33,231 nucleotides of DNA, taken from NCBI GenBank assembly GCA_003427395.1, contig BFEA01000070.1, positions 20,254 to 53,484 on the forward strand. Direction: 5' to 3'. This DNA is from Chara braunii. Its lineage: Eukaryota > Streptophyta > Charophyceae > Charales > Characeae. Shown here piece after piece: positions 19,843-28,795 of this stretch. A program made the translations under genes and the position numbers. The stretch's first letter is position 1. Every line of letters starts with the position of its first letter. The notes under the pieces are model-generated. The model did no database searches and was not told the origin of the DNA. It saw only the letters and a list, made by a program, of their open reading frames with translations.

Positions 19843-20635
19843 TGATTTTGTTAAAAAATAGACATTTTGTATTTTTTGAACGAAATTGAAACCAACTTTT
19901 TTGGCCCGAAAATCAGGGAACTTCGATGCTCCTGAGGCTCCGGCTTTCTGAAAACGCCATACCCCCTTGATGTATCTGAACTTAGTTGAAGGGTCTGGCG
20001 TTTTCTGGCCTGGATGTCCAAATACATCCAGGGGGTACGGTGTTTTCAGAATGCTGGACCCGCAGGAGCATCGAAGTTTCATGATTTTTGGGCCAAAAAA
20101 GCCGTTTTTTTTTTTTAAGCCCAGGGTGTTGTAGAGGCCGGTTACTAGGCACGCATTAATCGCCAGGAGCGGTCAGCCGTGGCCGTCCTGAGGGAACGAG
20201 GCTACCTTCCCATCCCATCCTCACGTCAATACTCCTAGCGCACCCCCTATCTCTACTATTCTACCTCATTGTGACCAGCACTCAGGACTGTTACCCCTAT
20301 TGAGGGGAACATGGACCGAACAGCAGTGACAGGCACCAGGGCTAGCCATGACCCAGCCCTGGTGGAAGTGGAATCGAACGAACCACGTCGCACGGAAACT
20401 TCGGACGCCAGGCACAAGCAATCTCCTATTAGCCCCTAAGTTGACCAACTGGTAACTCACGCCCTCTACTCGCCCACCACAGTCCTAGTAGATTTTAAGG
20501 CGGTGTACTTATCCTCAAAACACCTATCATCATCGTCAGTTAATCCAGACCAACCAGTGACTCACACCCTCTACTCGCCCCCACAGCCCTCGTTCAAAAA
20601 ATGTAAAATGTCCATTTTAACGAAATCGCTGCATT
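19843..20635. mobile_element. Long inverted-repeat element interrupted by SINE-C
   Basis: Arms at 19898-19977 and 20021-20100 pair over about 80 bp (for example CTTCGATGCTCCTG with AGGAGCATCGAAG, and GAAAACGCCATACCCCCTTG with its inverse). Outer arms continue at 19850-19885 (ACATTTTGTATTTTTTGAAC) and 20590-20620, but 488 bp of SINE-C lies between the two right-arm parts. About 14 bp of the right arm seems lost at the junction. Confidence 0.7.
20107..20588 (-). mobile_element. SINE-C copy 2
   Basis: The same body as 17821-18180 (AAGCCCAGGGTGTTGTAGAG at the tail side, GTTCGATTCC box B, GTTACCAGTTGGTCAACT box A-like), with one extra head module. The A tail is the T run at 20107-20117. It is inserted in the right arm of an inverted-repeat element. 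Confidence 0.8.
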
Positions 20636-20861
20636 TATGACAATGAGGTCAAGAACTTCATAGCTAACAGCTATTGGGGTTGAGGGGGGGGGACGGGATA
20701 GCCGACAATGATCTTTACATTGTCTTCAAGGATGACAGGAAGGCTAACTTAACTTGGCTCAGACTGCCGCAAAAAAGAAAAGAAAGAAAAAAAGAAAAAA
20801 GAAAAAGGACTGCCGCTCAGTCACAAAGCACCATTAGACCTACAAATCTCCAAGATAAAAC

Positions 20862-20975
20862 CTACCTTCTTCCCCCGAGTACAACGCATGGTCATTATAG
20901 CTGTATTTGGACTGAAAGATGCCCCAAATACAGCTATAATGACCACCGTGTGTTGTATTCGGTGGAAGAAGGTAG
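20862..20975. mobile_element. Palindromic foldback MITE, copy 1
   Basis: The left arm CTACCTTCTTCCCCCGAGTA, then TGGTCATTATAGCTGTATTT, is inverted at the right (AAATACAGCTATAATGACCA, then GGAAGAAGGTAG). Almost the entire 114 bp folds into one hairpin. Related copies lie at 24676, 30015 and, as a half, 10521. Confidence 0.8.
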
Positions 20976-21039
20976 TCAGGTCTGGTCACGCGACAACCTT
21001 TTATTTTTTTTTTTATTTTTTTTTTTGGTCAAGCTACAA

Positions 21040-21500
21040 CTTTAGCACCATTCTCTGCACCACCTTGCGCAAGAGGATCCTCCACGGTGACATTGAATGG
21101 GACCTGCGCATGTGGCAATGACGATAAATAAGGAAGGAAAGTGCATGGTAAATCCCGAGCTCACTGTCACTCACCTCACGCGGTCAAGCAGGCAAGTAAC
21201 CTACTCCACAATAGCAGATCCACCCCCCCAACCTCATTCTTCGAAGGTGAGTCCTGCAGCTTACAGTCCAGGCTTCAAGGATTACGAAAGCCATGAGCAT
21301 GAGGTCGAAGAGGGTATAGGGTTTAAGGGGTCCAAATAGATTAGACAAACCTCAGGGGGCTGCAGAACAGGGCTGGGCGAATAGATAAGGGGTGCTCTAA
21401 GAAGGGAAGGGTGTCATTAGCAGCTCCATGGGACAACGGAGAACCGGGTCTGAGAAGAGAAAAGCCCAAAGCCCCAGGAAAACAACAAATAAGCAATCTT
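21040..21500. other. Spacer, no assigned gene
   Basis: Mixed-composition sequence. An 80-codon plus-strand frame (21097-21339) has no recognised domain. Confidence 0.3.
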
Positions 21501-21504
21501 TGTG

Positions 21505-21679
21505 TTATAAGATGTATCAATGGGACGCTGGACCCGGTTTCCAGCAGGTGCCGCCCCCCACCAATAGATGGAGCAGCCCCACAGAGAAACCCTCAATCCT
21601 GACGGTTCTCTTACCACCGCCGGGATAGAGGGTTTAAACAAGGGCTTTTCTTTGAAAAAAAAAAAAAAAAAAAAAAAAA
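21505..21679 (+). mobile_element. SINE-A copy 5 (long subtype)
   Basis: GGGACGCTGGACCCGGTTTC, then CCACCAATAGATGGAGC, then a diverged hairpin region ending in an A run of about 24. No clear target duplication. Confidence 0.75.
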
Positions 21680-21698
21680 GGGACGGTAAAGGACGCAA

Positions 21699-21724
21699 AT
21701 AAATATTTACTGGTGGTTTAAGAC
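21699..21724. mobile_element. Family-B MITE right end fragment
   Basis: TTTACTGGTGGTTTAAG just outside the SINE-A tail. No left end was found. Confidence 0.45.
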
Positions 21725-21729
21725 TAAGA

Positions 21730-22110
21730 TCCCGGAGGGCATCTCGGTAATATTACCTGGGGATTCAATGCACCCCCAGACAGATGGATGGACATGTGGA
21801 AGATACCACCCTCCTCCACATGACCTGTGGAAGAGGACGAGATCATAGCAGTAGCAGACCTATGCACCTCCTTATCCCTCTTCTGTACAATCAGATGTTA
21901 TATGTGCCGGATTGAATACGAAATCCAACGTGGCATTCACACGTTCCCACGATACACATGCTCAATGACAAGTAGACTTGGAGCGAGCAATCCACATCAA
22001 ACCACATGATGAGAGAATGCACAGCAGAAGCACTCAAAACCAATAATAGAATTGAAAATTTCATTCAATTCTGATTAAACCGTCTCCCTCCAACTCAATG
22101 AGCAGCACGA
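21730..22110. other. Spacer, no assigned gene
   Basis: AT-balanced sequence with a 60-codon frame at 21827-22009 and no recognised features. Confidence 0.3.
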
Positions 22111-22120
22111 AATTCCCAGG

Positions 22121-22132
22121 ATCCCAACCACG

Positions 22133-22163
<31 letters not shown>

Positions 22164-22179
22164 TATCCCAACCACGTTT
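22121..22179 (-). mobile_element. Poly-A-only insertion with 15-bp target duplication
   Basis: ATCCCAACCACGTTT at 22121-22135 and again at 22165-22179. Between them lies only a T run plus TATAT. The inserted DNA is a tail without a body. Confidence 0.8.
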
Positions 22180-22367
22180 ACCGACACCCAAGAACAAATT
22201 ATTTACAACTTTCATCGAAGTGTGTCTGGGAGTCTTCTTCTTCCTCCCTCAAAGTCAAGCTCTGGCTATGGCGTTACACAGCGCCCAACCCAACAGCCCA
22301 TCAAGTGCTGGAAACACCCTGACTCAAGCATCCTGTCGACCTCCTCAAACGGAGTCGAACCTTTTTC

Positions 22368-22483
22368 TTTTTTTTTTTTGAGAACACCAGGTTGGTACTA
22401 GAGGAGCTGATAAGAGCAGACCCCTCTAGCGTTTCCCCGGGAGGCTCCATCTATTGGTGGGGAGCAACCTACCCAGACGCTGA
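22368..22483 (-). mobile_element. SINE-A copy 6 (long subtype, head rearranged)
   Basis: Minus strand: CAGCGTCTGGGTAGGTTGCT, then CCCCACCAATAGATGGAGCC, then GGGGTCTGCTCTTATCAGCT, CTAGTACCAACCTGGTG and an A tail. It preserves the 3' hairpin well. Confidence 0.8.
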
Positions 22484-22499
22484 TTGCTGAACAGGATTG

Positions 22500-23310
22500 A
22501 CATGCCAACAGGGAGCTCCAGCTCCCAAGGACGACAAAGAACACCAATACGACGAAGATGGAGATCTTCCCTCACGAAGAAGAAATCATTGACTCTGAGC
22601 TGCTTTGATGGGCTGCAGTCCATTCCCCCCCAACTTAGGACAAAGGAGGAAACACTCTGCAGCGTCTAGGGCCTGTAGCCCAGCGCGGAATCCCGAGTAG
22701 GGAAGTAGCTGACTGGCCTTGGCTATGGCCGTCAGGACCTCCCTCCTGATGAACTTGCCTCGCTGTGACAGGCACGCCTTTTTCCACGCTCATGAAAATA
22801 AAACTGAATGAAAAGAACCCGAACTCCCTCATGCCCTACACTATTGTTCCTTGACTCTCTAGGACCCGACAACAGCCTACTGCCTAGGACCCAATCTAGA
22901 CTGCAAATTGGCAAATTTAAAGGGGGGGAAAGGAGCAAACAAAAGCAGCCTGGGCCTCAATCTACAACCAGCAGAGAAAAGATCCCCATAAGGCACAGAG
23001 AGCGCAGAACCCAGCAAGGTTAGTAAGACTAACTACTTTACAAAAAGAGAAAAGAAAAGAAAAGAAAAAAGTGCGCGGACCGCCAACGGAACACTGCAGT
23101 TATTGCACAGACACAGGTGCCCCACGAAGAGAACCTTTACATGTATCAGGAACGACACAGAGAGACAGTTCGGATCGCGGATAGATCTGATCCTCATGTC
23201 AGAGTATCTGGCAGGAGGCCTCTCCATGACAGCCATTATACTCCCTCAAAGCCCCTACCCTGGCCTGGATCATTAGATGTGTATATATGTTCTCACCTTC
23301 CAGGAGCGAC
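22500..23310. other. Spacer, no assigned gene
   Basis: Contains a purine-rich AAAAGA tract at 23041-23070. No gene or family recognised. Confidence 0.3.
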
Positions 23311-23316
23311 CAGACC

Positions 23317-23452
23317 AAGGGCCGGGGTATCTTCAAGCTTATATGTAAATTTCCATATGGGACGCTGGGCCCGGTTCCCAGCACGTGCTGCTCCCCACGA
23401 ATAGATTGGAGCCTTGTTCCCATTAAAAAAAAAAAAAAAAGGGCCGGGGTAT
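23317..23452 (+). mobile_element. SINE-A copy 7 (short subtype) with 14-bp target duplication
   Basis: AAGGGCCGGGGTAT flanks the copy at 23317-23330 and 23439-23452. The body starts CTTCAAGCTTATATGTAAAT, then GGGACGCTGGGCCC, GTGCTGCTCCCCACGAATAG, GGAGCC and a 16-base A tail. It defines the 5' leader of the family and shows the short subtype is a complete mobile unit, not a truncated one. Confidence 0.9.
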
Positions 23453-23687
23453 TACAAACTTAATACCTCACTGCTGCTTCCAACAATACATTGAGCAATC
23501 CTGCCAATATTGGGAAGAGCGTCATCCGGGCCAGGACTCGGATTGACGATCGCATGGTTCAATAATGGTTTATTTTTTCTTGCAAGAAAGGGCAATGAAT
23601 TCTCTACAAGTAAACACTTGACAACCACACAGCAAAACAAAAAACAAAAAAAAAAATAAAAAAATCCGGAGACGAAGGCATTGGCAT

Positions 23688-23820
23688 GGACGCTGGACCC
23701 GTTTTCCAGCAGCTGAAGCTCCCCACCAATAGATGGAGCCTCTCCCCGAGTGCTAGTGGTATCTGCTTTTACCAGTACCACTTGCACTGCAGGGGGTGTT
23801 GTTTAAAAAAAAAAAAAAAA
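23688..23820 (+). mobile_element. SINE-A copy 8 (long subtype)
   Basis: GGACGCTGGACCCGTTTTCC, CCCCACCAATAGATGGAGCC, a stem TGCTAGTGGTA...TACCACT, GGGGGTGTTGTTT and an A tail. A good representative of the long subtype. Confidence 0.85.
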
Positions 23821-23829
23821 CAGAGAGAA

Positions 23830-24140
23830 AAAAAAAGCGTATGCCGCAACTTCACGGCATAGAACAAGAAAGGAAGCTGCCAGGGCAGGAGGATGGTCCA
23901 ACCACACAGCAAAACAAAATCCAGGACCTGAAAGACCTATTATTTGACAAAGCACGGTTACAGTACCAGATGGCAAAGAGCACGAATCAGAGGCAAATTA
24001 CGACAACACACCACTGGATGAGCAGGAGTAATTTAACCTTTCCCATGAGCAGGAGTAATTTAACCTTTCCGGTGAAAAAAAGACGTGATCAATGCAGGAT
24101 CATAACAGTCAGCGATCTATCTATGGCTGAGATGAGGTGA
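23830..24140 (+). other. Unassigned open frame with 28-bp tandem duplication
   Basis: The plus-strand frame includes QNKIQDLKDLLFDKARLQYQ, which looks helical, and a 28-bp duplication (ATGAGCAGGAGTAATTTAAC) at about 24018 and 24046 repeating MSRSNLTFP. It begins in the preceding SINE A tail, so the apparent start is not real. It may be a retroelement ORF1 scrap; I do not recognise it. Confidence 0.25.
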
Positions 24141-24287
24141 ATAGAGGGGGTAGGGAACAAGAAGGCCTCAGGAGAGTTAGAGAACCAGAAATGAAGGGGT
24201 AGAGCAGGGGTAAAAAATCCTTCTGGTGAACGGCGTGATCAATGACAGTGTCGGCCTCAGCAGTAACCGCTGGACGCATAGAGTGAG

Positions 24288-24332
24288 GGTGCTGGGCCCG
24301 GTGTGCTGGGCCCCGTGTGCTGGGCCCGGTGT
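24288..24332. repeat. 15-bp tandem repeat (GTGCTGGGCCCGGT)
   Basis: Three consecutive units. The unit resembles the SINE-A core CGCTGGGCCCGGT, so it may be an amplified scrap of that core. Confidence 0.7.
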
Positions 24333-24479
24333 CCACCTATTAAACCATTAATAATTAGTTCACATGAGCCTAAGTTGACAAAGGTATCTTCTCCCCCCAA
24401 AGGTTAGCGGGCCTGAGACTGCGGGCCTTTTCCAAAGTGGCCTGCCGAGTTTGACTACTGGGCCCGGACCCGAATCGAA

Positions 24480-24590
24480 AAGCTTTTTTTTTTTTTTTTT
24501 TTTTTGTTGTTGTTGTACCAGTGTATACTTCTAAAGCCTTAAAGCCCTTTTCTGGTTCCCGTGAACTGGCGGTTTAATGATATGATTCAG
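24480..24590. other. T run followed by family-B MITE end
   Basis: T run at 24484-24505, then unassigned sequence ending GTGAACTGGCGGTTTAATGA, a diverged right end of the family-B MITE. Confidence 0.4.
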
Positions 24591-24675
24591 AAAAAGAAAA
24601 GAAGAAACTCACCGGTTGGCTGATCCACTCTCCTAGGCCCCCTGACGATGCCTAGGTAGGGCTGTCTTGGCCACT

Positions 24676-24785
24676 CCTACCATCTTCACCCGAATAGAAC
24701 GCCCGGTCATTATAGCCGTATTTGGGCCAACTTCCAGTCTAAATACAGTGATAATGACCAGCGTTCTATTCGGGCGAAGACGTCA
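24676..24785. mobile_element. Palindromic foldback MITE, copy 2
   Basis: CCCGAATAGAACGCCCGGTC inverted as GACCAGCGTTCTATTCGGGC. The arms extend through CATTATAGCCGTATTT, with a 20-30-base loop. Confidence 0.8.
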
Positions 24786-24918
24786 GGCCCCAAAAAGGGC
24801 CAGGCGGATGAGGGGCCTGCCTGAAATAATGTCTGGGCCTCCGGGGCCTTGTGTGAGAGGCCCCAGCATGGCACAGCCCAGGTGCACATAAAGTTCTACG
24901 TTAATTCTCAGAACATAT

Positions 24919-24946
24919 GAACCTGGCCATTTTGATGGCCAGGTTC
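24919..24946. repeat. Perfect 12-bp-stem hairpin
   Basis: GAACCTGGCCAT, loop TTTG, ATGGCCAGGTTC. Not followed by a T run and not tied to a family here. Confidence 0.7.
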
Positions 24947-24949
24947 CTG

Positions 24950-25490
24950 ATTTCCGAGCGCTGGTGGGGCTGCCCCGAAACCACCACTGGCATCCAGAGA
25001 AACAGGAACTCAGATCCACCGCGGCCAGAGGCAACAAACGCAAGCCTCACAAACCAGTCAGGAGCAGGGACGGCAGCAGCAACAAATGCAGAACCTATCC
25101 CAGGGACAAGCCGGGGGGAATGCCAGGACTCAAACAGGTGTTCCAAGTCCCGTCAGCTCCAGCACGGTATGCTAGCTCTGCAGTTTCCAGCCATAGCCTC
25201 TCGCTGACGACTCAGCAAACTGCCGCAGGACCATCAAGAGGACTGCCCACCAATCTCAGAAACAAAACGCGATTGCCCAAGTTTGGACTCACAAGCCCAT
25301 GCCTCCAGCGAACAACACAGCCATGGGTAGCAGCGGCCTACAATGAACAGTCATAACGCACAAGCTCAGCGACCGCTTCATCCGCTAAGCCATAGCCAGC
25401 AGCAGCCACAGCAAAAACAGCAGCAGCCATGGGTAGCAGCCACCCGACACCAATAACAGGCAGTATACAATGTTCACCGGCCGCCGCATC
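24950..25490. other. Gln/Pro-biased sequence without a gene
   Basis: CAGCAG and CCA-rich sequence giving open frames on several strands. It could be decayed retroelement ORF1, but nothing is diagnostic. Confidence 0.3.
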
Positions 25491-25499
25491 CCCTAAGCC

Positions 25500-25618
25500 A
25501 TAACCAGCAACAGTAACAGCAAGAGCAGCAGCAACAGCAACAGCAACAGTAACAGTAACAGTAACAGTAACAGTAACAGTAACAGNAACAGCAACAGCAG
25601 CAGCAACAGCAGCAGCAA

Positions 25619-25650
<32 letters not shown>

Positions 25651-25760
25651 ATAACAGCAACAGTAACAGTAACAGTAACAGTAACAGTAACAGTAACAGC
25701 GAGAACAGCAGCAGCACCAGCAGCAGCTGGAAAGGCCGCAGCAGCGGAAACCGTAGCAGC
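25500..25760. repeat. (AACAGY)n microsatellite with an N
   Basis: Runs of AACAGTAACAGT and AACAGCAGC triplets. A single N at 25586 indicates an unresolved join, so the array length is unreliable. Confidence 0.9.
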
Positions 25761-25835
25761 AGCAGCAGCAGCAACAGCATCTGCAGCTATAGCAAATTCA
25801 GCAGCTGGAGATGCTTTATGAGCTGCCAGAGTAAC

Positions 25836-25980
25836 CCAGCCCATGTGGCTGAATTGTGTACCCATGAACTGTTGGTAGACAGACCTGAGTTCAAGTCCTG
25901 ATCGATCAGATGAATGAAAAACCTCTGAATTACCTGGGGCCAGTCACCTCAGTGACGATATCTCGACGCTTTTTCACCCT
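25836..25980 (+). mobile_element. tRNA-derived SINE-B, copy 2
   Basis: TGGCTGAATTGTGTACCCAT (decayed box A side), 'cccatgaactgttg', box B GAGTTCAAGTCC, then 'gacgatatctcgacg' and a TTTTT. It matches 3903-4060 throughout. Confidence 0.7.
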
Positions 25981-26276
25981 TGCACATTAAATTTTTGGTT
26001 TCCCATCTCTTATGCGATGTTACCTCTGCTGCCAACGCTGTTATGTAGTGCACTACGTTTGTTCTCAGTGACGCTTTTCATCGGCAAGGATCCCAGAGTT
26101 TCCTTGGACGCAGTTAGACTCCATCAGATTAAAAAACAAAAAAAAAAAGCGTGCAATCATTGCAATGGTTGATTATATAGTGCGCACTACCAGTGAATGT
26201 CTGGTCGAATGAGCGCAGAAATGAGCGCAGAAATAAAGCGAGTAGATCGCCCGGAACGAACAGTGCGTAAAAAATA

Positions 26277-26372
26277 TGTGCAGAGGAAGAGAGGGAAACC
26301 ATGGGACATTGCCTCCTGGAGTGCCAGAAAGCCAGGCAAGTGTGGCAGCTAGCAAAGGCAAGTAACTGTTAG
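26277..26372 (+). pseudogene. LINE fragment: zinc-binding block, plus strand
   Basis: The plus strand reads CAEEERETMGHCLLECQKAR, QVWQLAKASNC, stop. The ET..HCLLEC..AR.VW pattern is the second half of a zf-RVT domain. Too short to tell which LINE it came from; it differs from the IWRWW type elsewhere in the window. Confidence 0.6.
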
Positions 26373-26517
26373 GCAACATGGGCTAGGATTGCCATGTCAT
26401 CCTTCCAGGAGGACCAATTGATACTACTTCTGGGCCAACGCTGGACCCGGTTTTCAGCAGGTGCAGTTTCCCACCAATAGACTGGTGCAACCAGGAAAGA
26501 AACCCACTTGGGGTCCG

Positions 26518-27065
26518 GGGACCTTGTCCCACTAGCTCCGTTGAGCTAGGTCAACGTTGGGCTTTCGACGATGTGTGACTGTACGCGACAACGGAGATGC
26601 ACGTCGTCCAAGTCATCTAGCCGTCCGTTTTTAATAAAAAAAGGCAATAGATACTATCTTTGCTTTTTCTTACAACAAAATTTAAAGCAGAAGTAAATCC
26701 TTTCTCTCGAATACTACTCCGGGTACTCCCCCAACCCTCGCCACTTTCCGTTGAGCTAGCTGTCTCCTTTTTTCGAGACAGCTAGCTCAACGACCCTCTT
26801 GTTCCCCCACAAGGCGTTTTTTTAGAGAAACTGTACGAGCCTCCTTCCGTTTGCCATTTTTGTACGGGATTCGGGCAACCCTTCATTTTTGGCTGTGGAA
26901 GTGCCCGTATGCCACTCCAATTGTGAAAAAAGAAAAACCAGAACAATTGTATTCGTGCCATTTATAAATGCATTTCTCATTTGAAATTGAATTAGAATGA
27001 ATTTTTTTAGCTGTCGCACCGTTGAGCTGCCTCAACTAACCGGTGCAAGTCGGACAAGGTCCCGG
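26518..27065. mobile_element. 548-bp MITE inside SINE-A, with internal perfect hairpin
   Basis: Ends CCGGGGACCTTGTCC and GGACAAGGTCCCGG are inverted repeats, continuing weakly into GCTC(C)GTTGAGCTAG versus TTGAGCTGCC. GGT flanks both sides, consistent with a 3-bp target duplication. No coding capacity. Confidence 0.75.
26749..26792. repeat. Perfect 18-bp-stem hairpin
   Basis: CGTTGAGCTAGCTGTCTC, 8-base loop, GAGACAGCTAGCTCAACG. The stem sequence CGTTGAGCT also occurs near both MITE ends. Confidence 0.9.
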
Positions 27066-27119
27066 GGTGCTCTTATCACATCTCCTTGGGTTGAATAACT
27101 TGAATTACATTGCCCGTAT

Positions 27120-27223
27120 CTTGGCCCATAGTGCAATTATAACTCTTTCGTGTGGCTCCCGCATAGTTTCTCCCCATTAAAAAAAAAAAACAAAGATACT
27201 ACTTCTTGGCACAGACACATCGA
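27120..27223. other. Spacer with an A run
   Basis: A run at 27179-27190. No gene recognised. Confidence 0.35.
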
Positions 27224-27262
27224 AGACAAGGTCAATCTTAAAAAAAAAAAAGACATGGTCAA
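27224..27262 (+). mobile_element. Candidate poly-A-only insertion, 12-bp imperfect repeats
   Basis: AGACAAGGTCAA (27224) and AGACATGGTCAA (27251) flank TCTT plus an A run. One mismatch in twelve. Confidence 0.5.
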
Positions 27263-27424
27263 GGTTTGAACACACAGGTGAAGTTTTCGGATGCTTCGCC
27301 AATCCAGCTTACGCTTATCGAGCAACACGGAAAAGAAGATGTCAGAAAAAACAATAGTCGGGAAGCCGATGCACAAGAGGGAGGCAGAAGGAGAACTCAA
27401 ATCTTTGACGGAGACAGAGATAAC

Positions 27425-27463
27425 AGCACAGTGGGGAAAAAAAAAAAAAAAAAAGCACAGTGG
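27425..27463 (+). mobile_element. Poly-A-only insertion with 10-bp target duplication
   Basis: AGCACAGTGG at 27425-27434 and 27454-27463 flanks GG plus a pure A run. Confidence 0.7.
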
Positions 27464-27469
27464 AAATGG

Positions 27470-27852
27470 ACCAAAAAGAGAGGATGAAGGACAACCTGGA
27501 GACTCAGGGTTAAAGAGACGAGAGAGAAATTCGACCAATGAGTCGTACGGAGGGATACGATTGCAAGCATCGAAGGTGGCAGCCTCAAGACTTAGTTCAA
27601 TCTGTGGTCAGTTATGGCAAACTGACAGGCACTGAGCAACAGGGGAGAAATAGGGCAGTTTAGAGGAAGCCCAACAGCATGGTAGATAGAGGATAAGGGA
27701 TTAATTTATGGCTCCAGTAATTAAAAGAGGAACGAGGACAAGCGGTAAACGGAGGGCCGAAAATTTGCTGTGTTTCGCCGGCAGTTGCGGTGCGAAATTC
27801 AGCAGAAATTTCAAAAACAAACTATATGGGCCCATAGTGCAAAAAAACCCCA
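27470..27852. other. Spacer, no assigned gene
   Basis: Purine-rich sequence. The plus-strand frame 27291-27635 crosses a poly-A insertion and is not taken as a gene. Confidence 0.3.
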
Positions 27853-27927
27853 AAAAAAAAAAAAAAAAAAAAAAAAAAACGTCTCCCATCCCGACCTTCC
27901 GACCTCCCCTTCCTTGCTGTCCCAAAC

Positions 27928-27965
27928 CTGTCTCTTATACACATCTAGATGTGTATAAGAGACAG
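27928..27965. other. Nextera mate-pair junction sequence (assembly artefact)
   Basis: CTGTCTCTTATACACATCT (27928-27946) is immediately followed by AGATGTGTATAAGAGACAG (27947-27965). These are the 19-bp Tn5 mosaic end and its reverse complement, the standard circularisation junction of Nextera mate-pair libraries. It is not genomic. Sequence on its two sides may come from loci kilobases apart. Confidence 0.95.
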
Positions 27966-28034
27966 CCTTGCAACTGGTGGCGCGTTAACCGGTAAACGCC
28001 GCGGCCAATAGCTGCGCCAAGTACTGGTGGTTTA
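27966..28034. mobile_element. Family-B MITE right end, truncated at the adapter
   Basis: GCGCCAAGTACTGGTGGTTT, then AA, is a clean right end. Its left part is missing exactly where the adapter starts, which supports the idea that the adapter marks a false join. Confidence 0.7.
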
Positions 28035-28050
28035 ATATAATCTCATAAGG

Positions 28051-28130
28051 AGCGCTGGGCCCGGTCTCCACCACGTGCTGCTCCCCACGAATAGATTGGA
28101 CCTTTTGTTATTTGAAAGGAAAAAAAAAAC
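28051..28130 (+). mobile_element. SINE-A copy 10 (short subtype)
   Basis: AGCGCTGGGCCCGGTCTCCA, GTGCTGCTCCCCACGAATAG, GGACC, then an A run. Near-identical layout to copy 7. Confidence 0.8.
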
Positions 28131-28149
28131 TTAGGCTCTTGTGAACTGG

Positions 28150-28795
28150 TGGTTCAATAATATGGGGGAGGGGAGAAGGGGGGGGGGAGAAGACGGTTGG
28201 GATACCGTTGTGGGGGTTGCAGCTGCCCATGTGGATGTGGTGTTGTGGCTGCTGATTCTGATGTTGCTGCACTTGAAAGTGCACTTTTAATTTTTTTTCT
28301 CTTTTCTTTTTTTCTTACAAGAGTCGAATATTGTAATAAGAATGATGGAAACCGGGTCCAGTGATTGACAGTGCAAATCTTGCACTCAGTCTGGCTGTTG
28401 CTGCTTTTGGTGGGAAGGCGGCTAGCCGGCTTCTGCTGGCTGTTGCAAGTGCAGACGTAGCTACGCATTGTTAATCGGGGGTGCTTTTGTTTGCCGAATT
28501 TTGCACTGAACAGTGAAACTGTCATATTGCCCTGATTTTTTGCTTTATAAAGTTCTTTTCTTGTTTTTCTTTTGTGTGAAAACAGCGAATTTTCGGCCCT
28601 TCGTTAACTGCTTGTCATGAATTTGGGTGCTGCTGTAGTTGCCCGTACGTCTCCTAAATCGTGGCTTGTTAATGGGCACGACTTTAGGAAGTACTGAGTC
28701 TGCAACTGCACCTTTTCCAAATGGCCTGCCGCTTTAGGCCCAGGTGTGCACCCGTTTTCCAGCACAGTGGTGTCCTTTTCAAATGGAAAGATTTG
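28150..28795. other. Spacer, no assigned gene
   Basis: G-rich at 28163-28190. Just before it, 28137-28160 contains GTGAACTGGTGGTTCAATAA, another diverged family-B MITE end. No gene recognised. Confidence 0.35.

Larger units (their letters stand above)
26438..27112 (+). mobile_element. SINE-A copy 9 (long subtype), split by a MITE
   Basis: The 5' part (ACGCTGGACCCGGTTTTCAG, then CCACCAATAGACTGG) ends near 26517. The 3' part resumes at about 27064 with GGTGCTCTTATCACATCTCC, the conserved 3' stem of the long subtype. Between them lies a separate inverted-repeat element, so the SINE is older than the MITE. Confidence 0.75.

Noticed and set aside
25338-25865. Ala/Val-rich 175-codon frame
   Set aside because: It is the AACAGY microsatellite read on the minus strand, with an N inside.
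27291-27635. 114-codon plus-strand open frame
   Set aside because: It spans a poly-A-only insertion that adds a Lys run; no domain recognised.
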